A DNA stretch of 20,429 bases from Paracoccaceae bacterium (GCA_011525185.1 WTIQ01000084.1:1-20429); one strand, 5' to 3'. Counted from the first letter of the stretch, positions 6,745-14,551 are shown. Numbers and translations are program-made. The notes: generated by a model from the letters alone, not told the origin.

Positions 6745-8517
6745 TCAGAGCGGCCAAAAGATCAAAAGCAGGGGAATTGAAACGGCAACGATGAGAATTT
6801 CCAATGGCAATCCTGTGCGCCAGTAATCAGAAAACTTATATCCCCCGGGTCCAAGGATAATCGTATTTTTCTTGTGTCCAATGGGCGTTAAAAATGCTGC
6901 GCTGGCCGATATGGCAACTGCCATGAGAAAGGGATCAGGTGAGACATTCAATTGCTCGCCCAAATGCAAGGACACAGGTGCCGCAACGATTGTCGTGGCC
7001 GTATTATTTAAAACATCCGAGAGTGTCATGGTGACGATCATCAAAACCGTCAAAACAACCCATGTTTCTTGGCCTTGCGTTAAGCGCAGTAAAAGGTCGG
7101 CCAGAAGCGCGGTACCGCCTGAATTTTCAAGAGCCAACCCAAGCGGGATCATTGACCCCAGCAAAACGATGACGGGCCATTCGATATGGTCATAAAGCGT
7201 TGTGATGTCCAAAATCCCTGTCAGGACATAAAGAACGATCAAAAGACCCAGCGCAATTGGAAGATAGATCAGCCCAATCGCAGAGGACAATATAGCCGCG
7301 GCAAACAGGATAATCGCTAATGTCGTTTTGGAATTCGCGGTCAACTTCGCGCCCGTATCGGCAAGGGATAGAACTTTCAGCCAGTTCAAAACATCCTCTG
7401 CCCGATCTTTTTGTGATAAAAGGAGGAGTATATCCCCTGGAAACAGGGTCAGTTTGCGCAAGCGCTCGGTGATGCGCTTACCGTTTCGTGAAACCCCCAT
7501 AAGGATCGCACCTTTTCGCCATGCGAGGCCAACGGTCTCCACAGATTTTCCGTTTACGCGGCTATTCTCCGTCACGACAGCTTCACTCAGGCTTAGACCA
7601 TCGCCCTCGGCCGTCAGTAGCGCTTCGCGCTTCTCATCCGAAAAATCAAGCGCGAGGCTTGTGCGAAATTCGTCAAGCGCGTTTGGAAGTGCTTCGAGAA
7701 CAATCGCATCTTGCGCCTCTAATCTTCGGTTTTGTGCCGACCCATAAAGCCGTTTGCCCTCTCTTATTATCCCCAAAAGAGCAACATCGCAGCTCTCTGC
7801 AACTTCATTCAAAGCGCTTAGGCGCTCACCGATCAATTTGCTCTCCTTAGGTATCGTCAACTCGGCGATATATTGGTTTTCTGGTTTTGCATCAGCAGTA
7901 TCCTTTGATCGCACGGGGATAAATTTCCATCCAATGAGCGCAACAAAGGCTATTCCAACAAGGGCGACGCTGCCACCCACAGGCGCAAAATCGAACATGG
8001 AAAATGGCTCACCCAAGGCCTGTTCACGGAAAGAAGAAATAATAATATTGGGCGGTGTCCCGACGAGCGTGGCCATTCCCCCCAAAATCGTTGCAAAACT
8101 CAGCGGCATAAGCGACAAGCCAACCGCCCGCTTCGCTTTCTGCGCGGTTTGAACATCAACTGGCAACAATAAAGCAAGAGCCGCGACATTGTTCATAAAA
8201 GCAGATAAAACACCGCCAATTACACCCATAAAGGCGATATGACTTGGTAAAGAGCGCGTGGTATCTACGAATTTTTGCGTGATCAGATAAACCGCTCCTG
8301 ACCGAACGAGCCCAGCTGTTACAACTAGGACAAAGGCGACAATAATCGTGGCGGGATGCCCAAAACCAGAAAAGGCAATATCTTTGGGGACCACCCCAAG
8401 AATCACGCCTGCAATGAGCGCCGTGAGCGCAACCAAATCATACCGGAATCGCCCCCACAGCAAGAGGAGGAAAACAGCCCCGAAAAGGCTAAAGATGACA
8501 GTCTGATCATAGGTCAT
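6745..8517 (-). CDS. SLC13/DASS-type permease with internal RCK_C domains
   Basis: An inner-membrane transporter, 590 residues from the ATG at 8517. A 30-codon upstream extension lacks family character and is rejected. The N-terminal membrane half carries FMNNVAALALLLPV and the signature LVGTPPNIIISSF. A hydrophilic middle of about 220 residues (ELTIPKESKLIGERL..., later SRVNGKSVETVGL...) looks like two TrkA-C/RCK_C domains. The C-terminal half has DVLNNTATTIVAAP. Such permeases carry sulfate, citrate or other dicarboxylates with Na+; the cytosolic domains probably regulate gating by ligand binding. The Shine-Dalgarno sequence is weak (AAGAG). No sulfur or C4-acid genes are adjacent, so the substrate is open. 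Confidence 0.85.
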   Translation of the reverse strand: MTYDQTVIFSLFGAVFLLLLWGRFRYDLVALTALIAGVILGVVPKDIAFSGFGHPATIIVAFVLVVTAGLVRSGAVYLITQKFVDTTRSLPSHIAFMGVIGGVLSAFMNNVAALALLLPVDVQTAQKAKRAVGLSLMPLSFATILGGMATLVGTPPNIIISSFREQALGEPFSMFDFAPVGGSVALVGIAFVALIGWKFIPVRSKDTADAKPENQYIAELTIPKESKLIGERLSALNEVAESCDVALLGIIREGKRLYGSAQNRRLEAQDAIVLEALPNALDEFRTSLALDFSDEKREALLTAEGDGLSLSEAVVTENSRVNGKSVETVGLAWRKGAILMGVSRNGKRITERLRKLTLFPGDILLLLSQKDRAEDVLNWLKVLSLADTGAKLTANSKTTLAIILFAAAILSSAIGLIYLPIALGLLIVLYVLTGILDITTLYDHIEWPVIVLLGSMIPLGLALENSGGTALLADLLLRLTQGQETWVVLTVLMIVTMTLSDVLNNTATTIVAAPVSLHLGEQLNVSPDPFLMAVAISASAAFLTPIGHKKNTIILGPGGYKFSDYWRTGLPLEILIVAVSIPLLLIFWPL

Positions 8518-8627
8518 AGCGGCTCTTTTTTCTGGCGTAGTTGGATTAAAGTCTATGATTTTCGGTAAAATAAGGGGAAAATCACAGCTCGTACAACTGT
8601 ATCGCACATTATATTCAAGTACATTTT

Positions 8628-8659
8628 TTGACTTACATTCATATCCAAAAGAGTATAAA
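8628..8659 (+). promoter_or_regulatory. Candidate promoter of the NusG-like gene
   Basis: TTGACT (8628-8633) and TATAAA (8654-8659) resemble -35 and -10 boxes in an AT-rich stretch, but the spacing of 20 bp is long. TTACAT at 8633-8638 with 15 bp spacing is an alternative -35. Transcription would start near 8666, within or just before the palindrome at 8667-8684. Confidence 0.4.
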
Positions 8660-8666
8660 CGTTTAA

Positions 8667-8684
8667 GTGCTCAATATTGAACAC
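8667..8684. promoter_or_regulatory. 18-bp palindrome, candidate operator before the NusG-like gene
   Basis: GTGCTCAATATTGAACAC is symmetrical at 8 of 9 positions per half. It lies between the candidate -10 box and the ribosome binding site (AGGGGAG, 8686-8692) of the NusG-like gene, where a bound repressor would block transcription. I see no second copy in the window. The XRE-cupin protein encoded at 9338 or an unlinked regulator could bind it. Confidence 0.5.
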
Positions 8685-8695
8685 AAGGGGAGTTC

Positions 8696-9214
8696 ATGAG
8701 TCCGTCTGACATTATCACATGGTATTTGGTGCAGCTTAAGCCCAACTCATTTGTAAAAGCAAAGCAACATCTGCACAGGCAAGGCTTTGCAGTTTTTGCC
8801 CCGGAGTTAAAAGTAACCAAAAAGTCAAATGACCGCTTTTTGACCAAGCATGAACTTTTGTTCCCAGGTTACATATTTGTTGGTGTGCCAGCGGAGACCG
8901 CACCTTGGCGTGCCATAAATAGCACCCGCGGCGTTTCACGGATAGTGAGCTTTGGCCCCAAGCCAAACCCGGTGCCTAGGACACTTATTGCGAAATTACG
9001 CGAACGGTTTGAAACAGAGTCAGATACCGCCAAAACGGAAGATTTCTTGGTCAATGACACGGTCCATTTAACCAGTGGCCCCTTCACTGAATTTGTCGCC
9101 AAGGTGCAAGAAAATTCACACACCTCTCAGCAACGCGTATGGATTTTAATTGATTTGATGGGCCGCTTGACCCGCCTCTCTTACGATAAAAATGATCTCC
9201 GCAAAGTCAGTTAA
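8696..9214 (+). CDS. NusG-family (RfaH-like) transcription elongation factor
   Basis: A specialised NusG paralogue of 172 residues. The N-terminal NGN domain starts TWYLVQLKPNSFVKAKQHL and carries LLFPGYIFVG (FPGYIFV at 56-62), the segment that contacts RNA polymerase. A C-terminal KOW-like domain spans about 118-170 (NDTVHLTSGPF, then VWILIDLMGRLTRLSYD). Housekeeping nusG normally sits beside secE and rplK; that context is absent, and the divergent core and solitary setting point to an RfaH/LoaP-type factor that boosts transcription of a particular long operon. No polysaccharide genes are in the window, so its target is elsewhere or is the downstream methylamine operon. The start at 8696 has AGGGGAG in front. 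Confidence 0.85.
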   Translation: MSPSDIITWYLVQLKPNSFVKAKQHLHRQGFAVFAPELKVTKKSNDRFLTKHELLFPGYIFVGVPAETAPWRAINSTRGVSRIVSFGPKPNPVPRTLIAKLRERFETESDTAKTEDFLVNDTVHLTSGPFTEFVAKVQENSHTSQQRVWILIDLMGRLTRLSYDKNDLRKVS

Positions 9215-9337
9215 CAAAATCGTTTTCGCATTCTTATTTTCGACGTGTCTCTCATCGCCAAGGTAATTCCCTTATTTTGGTTGTGTGTTACGTGAGGTTA
9301 TGAGCATACTGATACACGCTTTAGCGAATGAGACTTT

Positions 9338-9994
9338 ATGGACCCTTCGGACAAAAATCGTGACCTTGCGTCCCTACCAGACCAAGACCCGCATCGCGTT
9401 ACACTCGATCGTGAACGCAACCTTGAAGCGGCTATAGGCCAAGAGGTACGTGATTTTCGCCAAGCCAAGCGGATAACTGTGCGCGAGTTGTCCGAGCAGA
9501 CGGGCCTTTCTCTTGGGATGTTATCAAAAATTGAAAATGGCATAACGTCACCCTCTCTAAAGACGCTTCAGCTCTTGGCAGATGCCCTCAGTGTGCCTGT
9601 GACTGCTTTGTTTCGGCGTTATGAGGAAAACCGCGAAGTCATCCACACAAAAGCGGGTGAAGGCGTTGAAATTATCCGAGAGGGGACAAGAGCTGGTCAT
9701 CAATATCGCATGCTTGGTCATATCGGAGCGAATTCCAGCGGTGTCTTTACAGAACCCTATATCATCACGCTCAGCCACGAATCCGACGTATTCCCGACCT
9801 TTCAACATGATGGTTTGGAGTTGCTCTATGTACTTCAAGGGCAAGTAAAATATCGACACGGCTCAGAGCTTTATCATTTATGCCCGGGAGATTCGCTGTT
9901 TTTTGATGCAGATGCGCCCCATGGGCCAGAAATCTTAGTTGACCTTCCCGTCAAATTTTTGGCTGTTATCTCCTATAAAAACCCAGCCACTTAG
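9338..9994 (+). CDS. XRE-family regulator with C-terminal cupin domain
   Basis: A DNA-binding regulator of 218 residues. An XRE helix-turn-helix occupies about residues 30-93 (IGQEVRDFRQAKRITVRELS, then LGMLSKIENGITSPSL). A cupin_2 effector domain lies at about 145-205 (HDGLELLYVLQGQVKYRHG, then CPGDSLFFDADAPHGP). The cupin pocket of such proteins senses a small metabolite. It lies directly upstream of and codirectional with the N-methylglutamate operon, 200 bp before mgsA, so it is the natural candidate to control that operon in response to a methylated amine, glutamine or a pathway intermediate. That role is inferred from position. The first ~28 residues are polar and probably disordered. 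The 123-bp upstream gap shows no strong promoter. Confidence 0.85.
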   Translation: MDPSDKNRDLASLPDQDPHRVTLDRERNLEAAIGQEVRDFRQAKRITVRELSEQTGLSLGMLSKIENGITSPSLKTLQLLADALSVPVTALFRRYEENREVIHTKAGEGVEIIREGTRAGHQYRMLGHIGANSSGVFTEPYIITLSHESDVFPTFQHDGLELLYVLQGQVKYRHGSELYHLCPGDSLFFDADAPHGPEILVDLPVKFLAVISYKNPAT

Positions 9995-10130
9995 ACGTCG
10001 TATTGATCTCTATCAATCCGATAAAACACTGATTTTGCCAAACGTAGGCCATGTTCAGAGTACGGAGATGACAAAACGTATAAAAAGTGCTCAGCAGGCA
10101 CATATAAAGCAATTGCAATTTTCCCATCAG

Positions 10131-10159
10131 TTGATATTGTTTCATTTCAGTAATATAAT
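10131..10159 (+). promoter_or_regulatory. Sigma-70 promoter of the mgsABC-gmaS operon
   Basis: TTGATA (10131-10136) and a perfect TATAAT (10154-10159) are separated by exactly 17 bp, the best promoter match in the window. Transcription would begin near 10166, giving a leader of about 29 nt with TGGAGG 6 nt before the mgsA ATG. The -35 box lies inside the right half of an imperfect inverted repeat (CAATTGCAA at 10110-10118 and TTGATATTG at 10131-10139), a possible regulator site. Confidence 0.7.
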
Positions 10160-10194
10160 GGGCACATTGAATAGTGCGGTGATGGAGGCTTTAA

Positions 10195-11091
10195 ATGTGT
10201 GGAATTGTCGGTCTTTTTTTAAAGGACAAAGCGCTTGAACCCCAGCTTGGTCACATGCTGAGTGAAATGTTAGTGACGATGACAGATCGTGGTCCAGACA
10301 GCGCTGGAATTGCGATTTATGGAGAGGATCAAAGTGGTCAGAGCAAAATCACAATCCAGTCTGAAGGCGGGTCTGTCGATTATGCGCTACTGCAACAAGA
10401 GCTGCGCCAAGCGCTGGAATGTGATGTCAAAGTGACGCCAAATAGCACTCATGCCGTCATCGAAATAGAAACGGCGCGCGCGGGACAATTGCGAAATGTA
10501 TTGCAATCAGAGCATTCAGATATTCGCGTGATGAGTCAGGGCGATAAAATCGAAATCTATAAGGAAGTTGGTTTGCCCGAAGACGTGTCTAAACGCTTCC
10601 AAGTCTCTCAAATGGCAGGCAGCCATGGCATCGGGCATACCCGTATGGCGACGGAGTCCGCTGTTACGACAGATGGCGCCCATCCCTATTCAACAGGACC
10701 CGATCAATGTCTTGTTCATAACGGGTCTTTGTCAAACCACAATGCACTCAGGCGCAAACTCACTCGCGAAGGTATCAAGATCGAGAGCGAAAACGATACA
10801 GAAGTTGGCGCGGCCTATTTAACGTGGAAAATGGCTGAAGGCGCGAGTCTTGGAGAGGCCTTGGAAAGCTCGCTTAACGATTTGGACGGCTTTTTTACCT
10901 TTGTTGTTGGCACCAAGGATGGATTTGGCGTCCTGAGAGACCCGATTGCCTGCAAACCTGCTGTATTGGCAGAAACGGATCAATATGTCGCCTTTGGCAG
11001 CGAATACCGCGCCTTGGTCAACCTTCCTGGTATCGAAGAGGCCCGCGTTTGGGAGCCAGAACCCGCAACCGTTTATTTTTGGAGCCATTGA
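10195..11091 (+). CDS. mgsA: N-methylglutamate synthase, class II amidotransferase subunit
   Basis: The subunit with the Ntn-type glutaminase fold related to the GltB amidotransferase domain. In the N-methylglutamate (NMG) pathway it belongs to MgsABC, which makes N-methylglutamate from gamma-glutamylmethylamide or from methylamine plus glutamate. The 298 residues begin MCGIVGLFL, giving the N-terminal Cys nucleophile after Met removal. Other family blocks are RGPDSAGIAIYG, GSHGIGHTRMATESAVTTDG, AHPYS and LVHNGSLSNHNALRRKL. The start at 10195 has TGGAGG 6 nt upstream and lies behind a strong promoter. mgsB follows after 1 nt. The equivalent in rhizobia is called glxB. Identity rests on the whole mgs-gmaS set; alone it could only be called a GATase type 2 protein. 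Confidence 0.9.
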   Translation: MCGIVGLFLKDKALEPQLGHMLSEMLVTMTDRGPDSAGIAIYGEDQSGQSKITIQSEGGSVDYALLQQELRQALECDVKVTPNSTHAVIEIETARAGQLRNVLQSEHSDIRVMSQGDKIEIYKEVGLPEDVSKRFQVSQMAGSHGIGHTRMATESAVTTDGAHPYSTGPDQCLVHNGSLSNHNALRRKLTREGIKIESENDTEVGAAYLTWKMAEGASLGEALESSLNDLDGFFTFVVGTKDGFGVLRDPIACKPAVLAETDQYVAFGSEYRALVNLPGIEEARVWEPEPATVYFWSH

Positions 11092-11092
11092 T

Positions 11093-11776
11093 ATGTTGAC
11101 CTATGATTTAGACGCTGAAGGTCTACGCGGCCTGAATGAGGCCCTGCAAAAACAAACTCAAGAGACCAATGAAACCCAATGGGAGGTGGTAAACCCAAAA
11201 GGCAGCCATGCGATTGCCGTAGGTTTAGATGCGCCCATCGACGTCACGGTGCATGGTTCAACAGGCTATTACTGTGGCGGCATGAACCAACAAGCCACAA
11301 TCCGCGTCAAAGGGTCCGCTGGGCCTGGGGTGGCTGAAAACATGATGTCGGGCACCGTAATCATTGAAGGCGACGCCAGCCAATACGCTGGTGCAACAGG
11401 CCATGGCGGGCTCTTGGTGATTAAGGGCAACGCAAGTTCTCGATGCGGGATCTCGATGAAGGGCATCGATATTGTGGTCCATGGCAACATCGGTCACATG
11501 TCCGCCTTTATGGCGCAGGCGGGAAACCTCGTGGTCTGTGGCGATGCGGGTGATGCCTTGGGGGACTCTCTATATGAGGCCCGTCTCTTCGTGCGCGGTT
11601 CGGTCAAGAGTTTAGGGGCCGATTGCGTTGAAAAAGAAATGCGCCCCGAACACATTGCTCTCCTCAGCGCGCTGTTGGAAAAAGCCGAAAGCGATGCAAA
11701 GCCAGAGGAGTTCAAACGCTATGGATCAGCGCGCAAACTCTACAACTTTGATGTTGATAGCAACACAACTTATTAA
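11093..11776 (+). CDS. mgsB: N-methylglutamate synthase, GXGXG-domain subunit
   Basis: A stand-alone version of the C-terminal beta-helix (GXGXG) domain of glutamate synthase, 227 residues from the ATG at 11093. GGAG lies 8 nt upstream inside the end of mgsA, and only 1 nt separates the genes, so translation is coupled. Glycine-rich repeats run through the middle: GYYCGGMNQQATIRVKGSAG, VIIEGDASQYAGATGHGG, LLVIKGNASSRCGISMKG, IVVHGNIGHMSAFMAQAG and VVCGDAGDALGDSLYEA. In GltB this domain is structural and helps couple the active sites; here it should bridge MgsA and MgsC. The rhizobial homologue is glxC. The C-terminal tail (SARKLYNFDVDS) is typical. A longer open frame extends upstream within mgsA but is not the gene. 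Confidence 0.9.
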   Translation: MLTYDLDAEGLRGLNEALQKQTQETNETQWEVVNPKGSHAIAVGLDAPIDVTVHGSTGYYCGGMNQQATIRVKGSAGPGVAENMMSGTVIIEGDASQYAGATGHGGLLVIKGNASSRCGISMKGIDIVVHGNIGHMSAFMAQAGNLVVCGDAGDALGDSLYEARLFVRGSVKSLGADCVEKEMRPEHIALLSALLEKAESDAKPEEFKRYGSARKLYNFDVDSNTTY

Positions 11777-11791
11777 AGCGGGAATACAATA

Positions 11792-13126
11792 ATGGATAAC
11801 AAAACACCCAAAACGCTCCCGATACAATCTGCAACCTTTACACCAGAGGTCAACGCCGAAATTCGACGGGCCGCTGCAACGGGTATCTACGACATCAGAG
11901 GCGGAGGAGCAAAACGCAAAGTCCCCCATTTTGACGATCTTGTGTTTCTCGGAGCCTCCGTCTCTCGCTACCCACTGGAAGGGTACCGAGAGACCTGCAA
12001 TACAAAGGTCACGCTTGGAACGCGTTTTGCCAAGAAGCCCATTGAATTGGATATTCCAATCACCATTGCGGGGATGAGCTTTGGCGCCCTCTCTGGACAG
12101 GCAAAAGAGGCGCTTGGCCGCGGTGCAAGTGCTGCAGGCACATCCACCACTACAGGGGATGGCGGCATGACCCCAGAAGAGCGCGGGCACTCAAACAAGC
12201 TTGTGTATCAGTATCTGCCGTCTCGCTATGGTATGAACCCCAATGACTTACGCAAAGCAGACGCCATTGAGGTGGTGGTTGGGCAAGGTGCCAAACCAGG
12301 CGGTGGCGGTATGCTCCTCGGTCAAAAAATTTCAGATCGTGTCGCAGAAATGCGCACCTTGCCAAAAGGGATCGATCAACGCTCCGCCTGTCGCCATCCT
12401 GATTGGACAGGACCAGATGACCTTGAGATCAAGCTTCTTGAATTGCGCGAAATCACGAATTGGCAAGTTCCGATTTATGTAAAAGTCGGTGGCACACGGC
12501 CCTATTATGACACAGCACTTGCGGTAAAATCAGGGGCAGATGTGGTGGTCTTGGACGGGATGCAAGGCGGGACTGCCGCCACTCAAGACGTCTTTATAGA
12601 ACATGTGGGCATACCGACCTTGGCAGCCATCAGACCAGCCGTTCGCGCCTTGCAAGATCTTGGAGTGCACCGTGAAGTGCAGCTTGTTGTTTCAGGTGGT
12701 ATTCGTAATGGAGCCGATGTCGCCAAGGCAATGGCGCTTGGCGCCGATGCTGTAGCGATCGGGACAGCAGCCCTTATTGCTTTGGGCGATAATGATCCAA
12801 AATGGGAAGCTGAATATCAAAAGCTTGGCACAACGGCGGGTGCCTACGATGACTGGCACGAGGGGCAAGACCCTGCAGGCATCACAACACAAGACCTAGC
12901 ACTTGCGTCGCGGCTTGACCCGATTGACGCGGGCCGCCGTCTGCGCAACTATCTCAAAGTCATGACTTTAGAGGCGCAAACCATTGCGCGTGCCTGTGGT
13001 CATAATGATTTGCGCAATCTCGAACCAGAGGACCTTTGCGCTTTGACGGTCGAAGCGGCGGCAATGGCACAAGTGCCTTTGGCTGGGACGGAATGGTATC
13101 CGGGAAAGCCAGGCACGGGATATTGA
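11792..13126 (+). CDS. mgsC: N-methylglutamate synthase, FMN-binding catalytic subunit
   Basis: A TIM-barrel subunit of 444 residues related to the FMN/synthase domain of glutamate synthase large subunits (glxD in rhizobia). It is the catalytic part of MgsABC. Landmarks: ITIAGMSFGALSGQAKEALG near residue 90, GDGGMTPEERG, GQGAKPGGGGMLLG, YVKVGGTRPYYDTALAVKSG, the flavin/substrate segment VVVLDGMQGGTAATQ near residue 252, and SGGIRNGADVAKAMALGADA. The cysteine cluster that precedes the GV(A/S)TQ segment in GltB and holds a 3Fe-4S centre is missing: the equivalent region reads DWHEGQDPAGITTQD. This agrees with reports of N-methylglutamate synthase as an FMN enzyme. The ATG at 11792 follows mgsB by 15 nt, with GCGGGA upstream. 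Confidence 0.9.
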   Translation: MDNKTPKTLPIQSATFTPEVNAEIRRAAATGIYDIRGGGAKRKVPHFDDLVFLGASVSRYPLEGYRETCNTKVTLGTRFAKKPIELDIPITIAGMSFGALSGQAKEALGRGASAAGTSTTTGDGGMTPEERGHSNKLVYQYLPSRYGMNPNDLRKADAIEVVVGQGAKPGGGGMLLGQKISDRVAEMRTLPKGIDQRSACRHPDWTGPDDLEIKLLELREITNWQVPIYVKVGGTRPYYDTALAVKSGADVVVLDGMQGGTAATQDVFIEHVGIPTLAAIRPAVRALQDLGVHREVQLVVSGGIRNGADVAKAMALGADAVAIGTAALIALGDNDPKWEAEYQKLGTTAGAYDDWHEGQDPAGITTQDLALASRLDPIDAGRRLRNYLKVMTLEAQTIARACGHNDLRNLEPEDLCALTVEAAAMAQVPLAGTEWYPGKPGTGY

Positions 13127-13133
13127 AACATAG

Positions 13134-13151
13134 GGGCCTCACATCAGGCCC
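13134..13151 (+). repeat. Hairpin between mgsC and gmaS
   Basis: GGGCCT (13134-13139) pairs with AGGCCC (13146-13151) around a 6-nt loop, 7 nt after the mgsC stop and 31 nt before gmaS. No T tract follows, so it is not a full terminator. It could stabilise or process the mRNA and set a different level for gmaS than for mgsABC. Confidence 0.4.
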
Positions 13152-13182
13152 GAGCAAAGACTAAAACAGGGAGACACAGCAT

Positions 13183-14514
13183 ATGGCAACTGATCTAGCC
13201 AAATTCGCCCAAGACAACGGCGTAAAATATTTCATGATTTCGTTTACCGATCTGTTCGGAGGACAACGGGCAAAACTTGTCCCCGCCCAAGCCATTGCGG
13301 ATATGCAAGAAGAGGGTGCCGGATTTGCTGGATTTGCAACTTGGCTAGATATGACACCCGCCCATCCCGATATGCTGGCCGTTCCAGACCCTGACTCTGT
13401 TATTCAGCTGCCTTGGAAACCAGAAGTGGCTTGGGATGCGGCCAACCCTGTGATGGAAGACCAAGATGTTGAGCAAGCCCCGCGCAATGTCCTGCGTCGT
13501 CTTATTGCTGAAGCAGCAGAGGAAGGGTTACATGTCAAAACAGGGATCGAGGCGGAATATTTCTTACTGACGCGCGACGGCTCTGCCCTCAGCGATGAAT
13601 ATGATACGGCCGAAAAGCCATGTTACGATCAACAAGCCGTGATGCGACGGTATGATGTCGTGCGCGAAATTTGCGATTACATGCTCGAACTCGGCTGGGG
13701 GCCTTATCAAAACGACCACGAAGACGCCAATGGTCAGTTTGAAATGAACTGGGAATTCGACGATGTCTTAAAAACAGCCGATAAACATTCCTTTTTCAAG
13801 TTTATGACCAAGTCAGTCGCTGAGAAACATGGCTATCGCGCCACCTTTATGCCAAAACCTGTGGAAGGCCTCACAGGAAATGGCTGTCATGCGCATATTT
13901 CAGTTTGGGATGCCGCAGGTGATAACGCTACAACCAATGTCTTTGCCACCGACAAAGGCGAAGGGGAGACAGGCGAACTTGGCCTCTCTGATCAAGGCCG
14001 CGCCTTTCTTGGCGGTATCATGAAACATGCAAGCGCTATGGCAGCGATCACAAACCCAACCGTGAACAGTTACAAGCGTATCAATGCCCCGCGCACCACG
14101 TCTGGGGCGACTTGGGCGCCCAACACGGTGACTTGGACAGGCAATAACCGCACACATATGGTCCGTGTCCCAGGACCCGGCCGCTTTGAATTACGCCTGC
14201 CTGATGGCGCGGCCAATCCTTATCTCCTCCAAGCTGTGATTATAGCTGCTGGTTTGGATGGCATTCGCACTAATGCGGACCCGGGCAAACGACATGACAT
14301 CGATATGTATGCCGAAGGGCATAAGGTCCGCGGTGCGCCTAAGCTTCCACTGAACCTTTTGGATGCGCTCCGCACCTTTGACAAAGACAAAGGACTGAAA
14401 GCCGCCTTGGGTGATGAATTTTGCCAAGCCTATCTGAAACTGAAACACAACGAGTGGAATTCCTATATGTCTCACCTGAGCGCTTGGGAAAAAGAGAATA
14501 CACTCGATATTTAA
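13183..14514 (+). CDS. gmaS: Gamma-glutamylmethylamide synthetase (glutamine synthetase family)
   Basis: ATP-dependent ligase joining methylamine to the gamma-carboxyl of glutamate, the first step of the NMG pathway; sometimes named glnT. The 443 residues carry glutamine synthetase motifs: TGIEAEYFLL (metal ligands), QNDHEDANGQFEMNW, the ATP-binding FMPKPVEGLTGNGCHAHISV, NSYKRINAPRTTSGATWAP and RFELRLPDGAANPYLLQAV. It is distinct from GlnA: the N-terminus MATDLAKFAQDNGVKYFMIS with TDLFGGQRAKLVP and the location right after mgsABC are characteristic of GmaS. The ATG at 13183 has AGGGAG 10 nt upstream. It is the last gene of the operon. True glutamine synthetase activity is a remote alternative. 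The mgd genes expected as partners are not in this window. Confidence 0.92.
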   Translation: MATDLAKFAQDNGVKYFMISFTDLFGGQRAKLVPAQAIADMQEEGAGFAGFATWLDMTPAHPDMLAVPDPDSVIQLPWKPEVAWDAANPVMEDQDVEQAPRNVLRRLIAEAAEEGLHVKTGIEAEYFLLTRDGSALSDEYDTAEKPCYDQQAVMRRYDVVREICDYMLELGWGPYQNDHEDANGQFEMNWEFDDVLKTADKHSFFKFMTKSVAEKHGYRATFMPKPVEGLTGNGCHAHISVWDAAGDNATTNVFATDKGEGETGELGLSDQGRAFLGGIMKHASAMAAITNPTVNSYKRINAPRTTSGATWAPNTVTWTGNNRTHMVRVPGPGRFELRLPDGAANPYLLQAVIIAAGLDGIRTNADPGKRHDIDMYAEGHKVRGAPKLPLNLLDALRTFDKDKGLKAALGDEFCQAYLKLKHNEWNSYMSHLSAWEKENTLDI

Positions 14515-14526
14515 TCAAAGAAACTC

Positions 14527-14551
14527 GGCTTGCCCATGAATTGGGCAAGCC
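14527..14551 (+). terminator. Hairpin after gmaS, probable operon terminator
   Basis: A perfect 10-bp stem, GGCTTGCCCA (14527-14536) with TGGGCAAGCC (14542-14551), has a 5-nt loop and begins 13 nt after the gmaS stop. Only a poor U tract follows (AATTCGCT), so it may terminate weakly or mainly protect the 3' end of the transcript. Confidence 0.6.

Noticed and set aside
8518..8607. 30-residue N-terminal extension of the SLC13 permease
   Set aside because: It precedes the natural first membrane helix, lacks family similarity and has no better ribosome site than the ATG at 8517.
10097..10110. Sigma-54-like element (GGCAC ... GC) before mgsA
   Set aside because: The GG/GC spacing fits, but the -12 box has AA in place of TT, and the TTGATA-17-TATAAT pair just downstream is far better.
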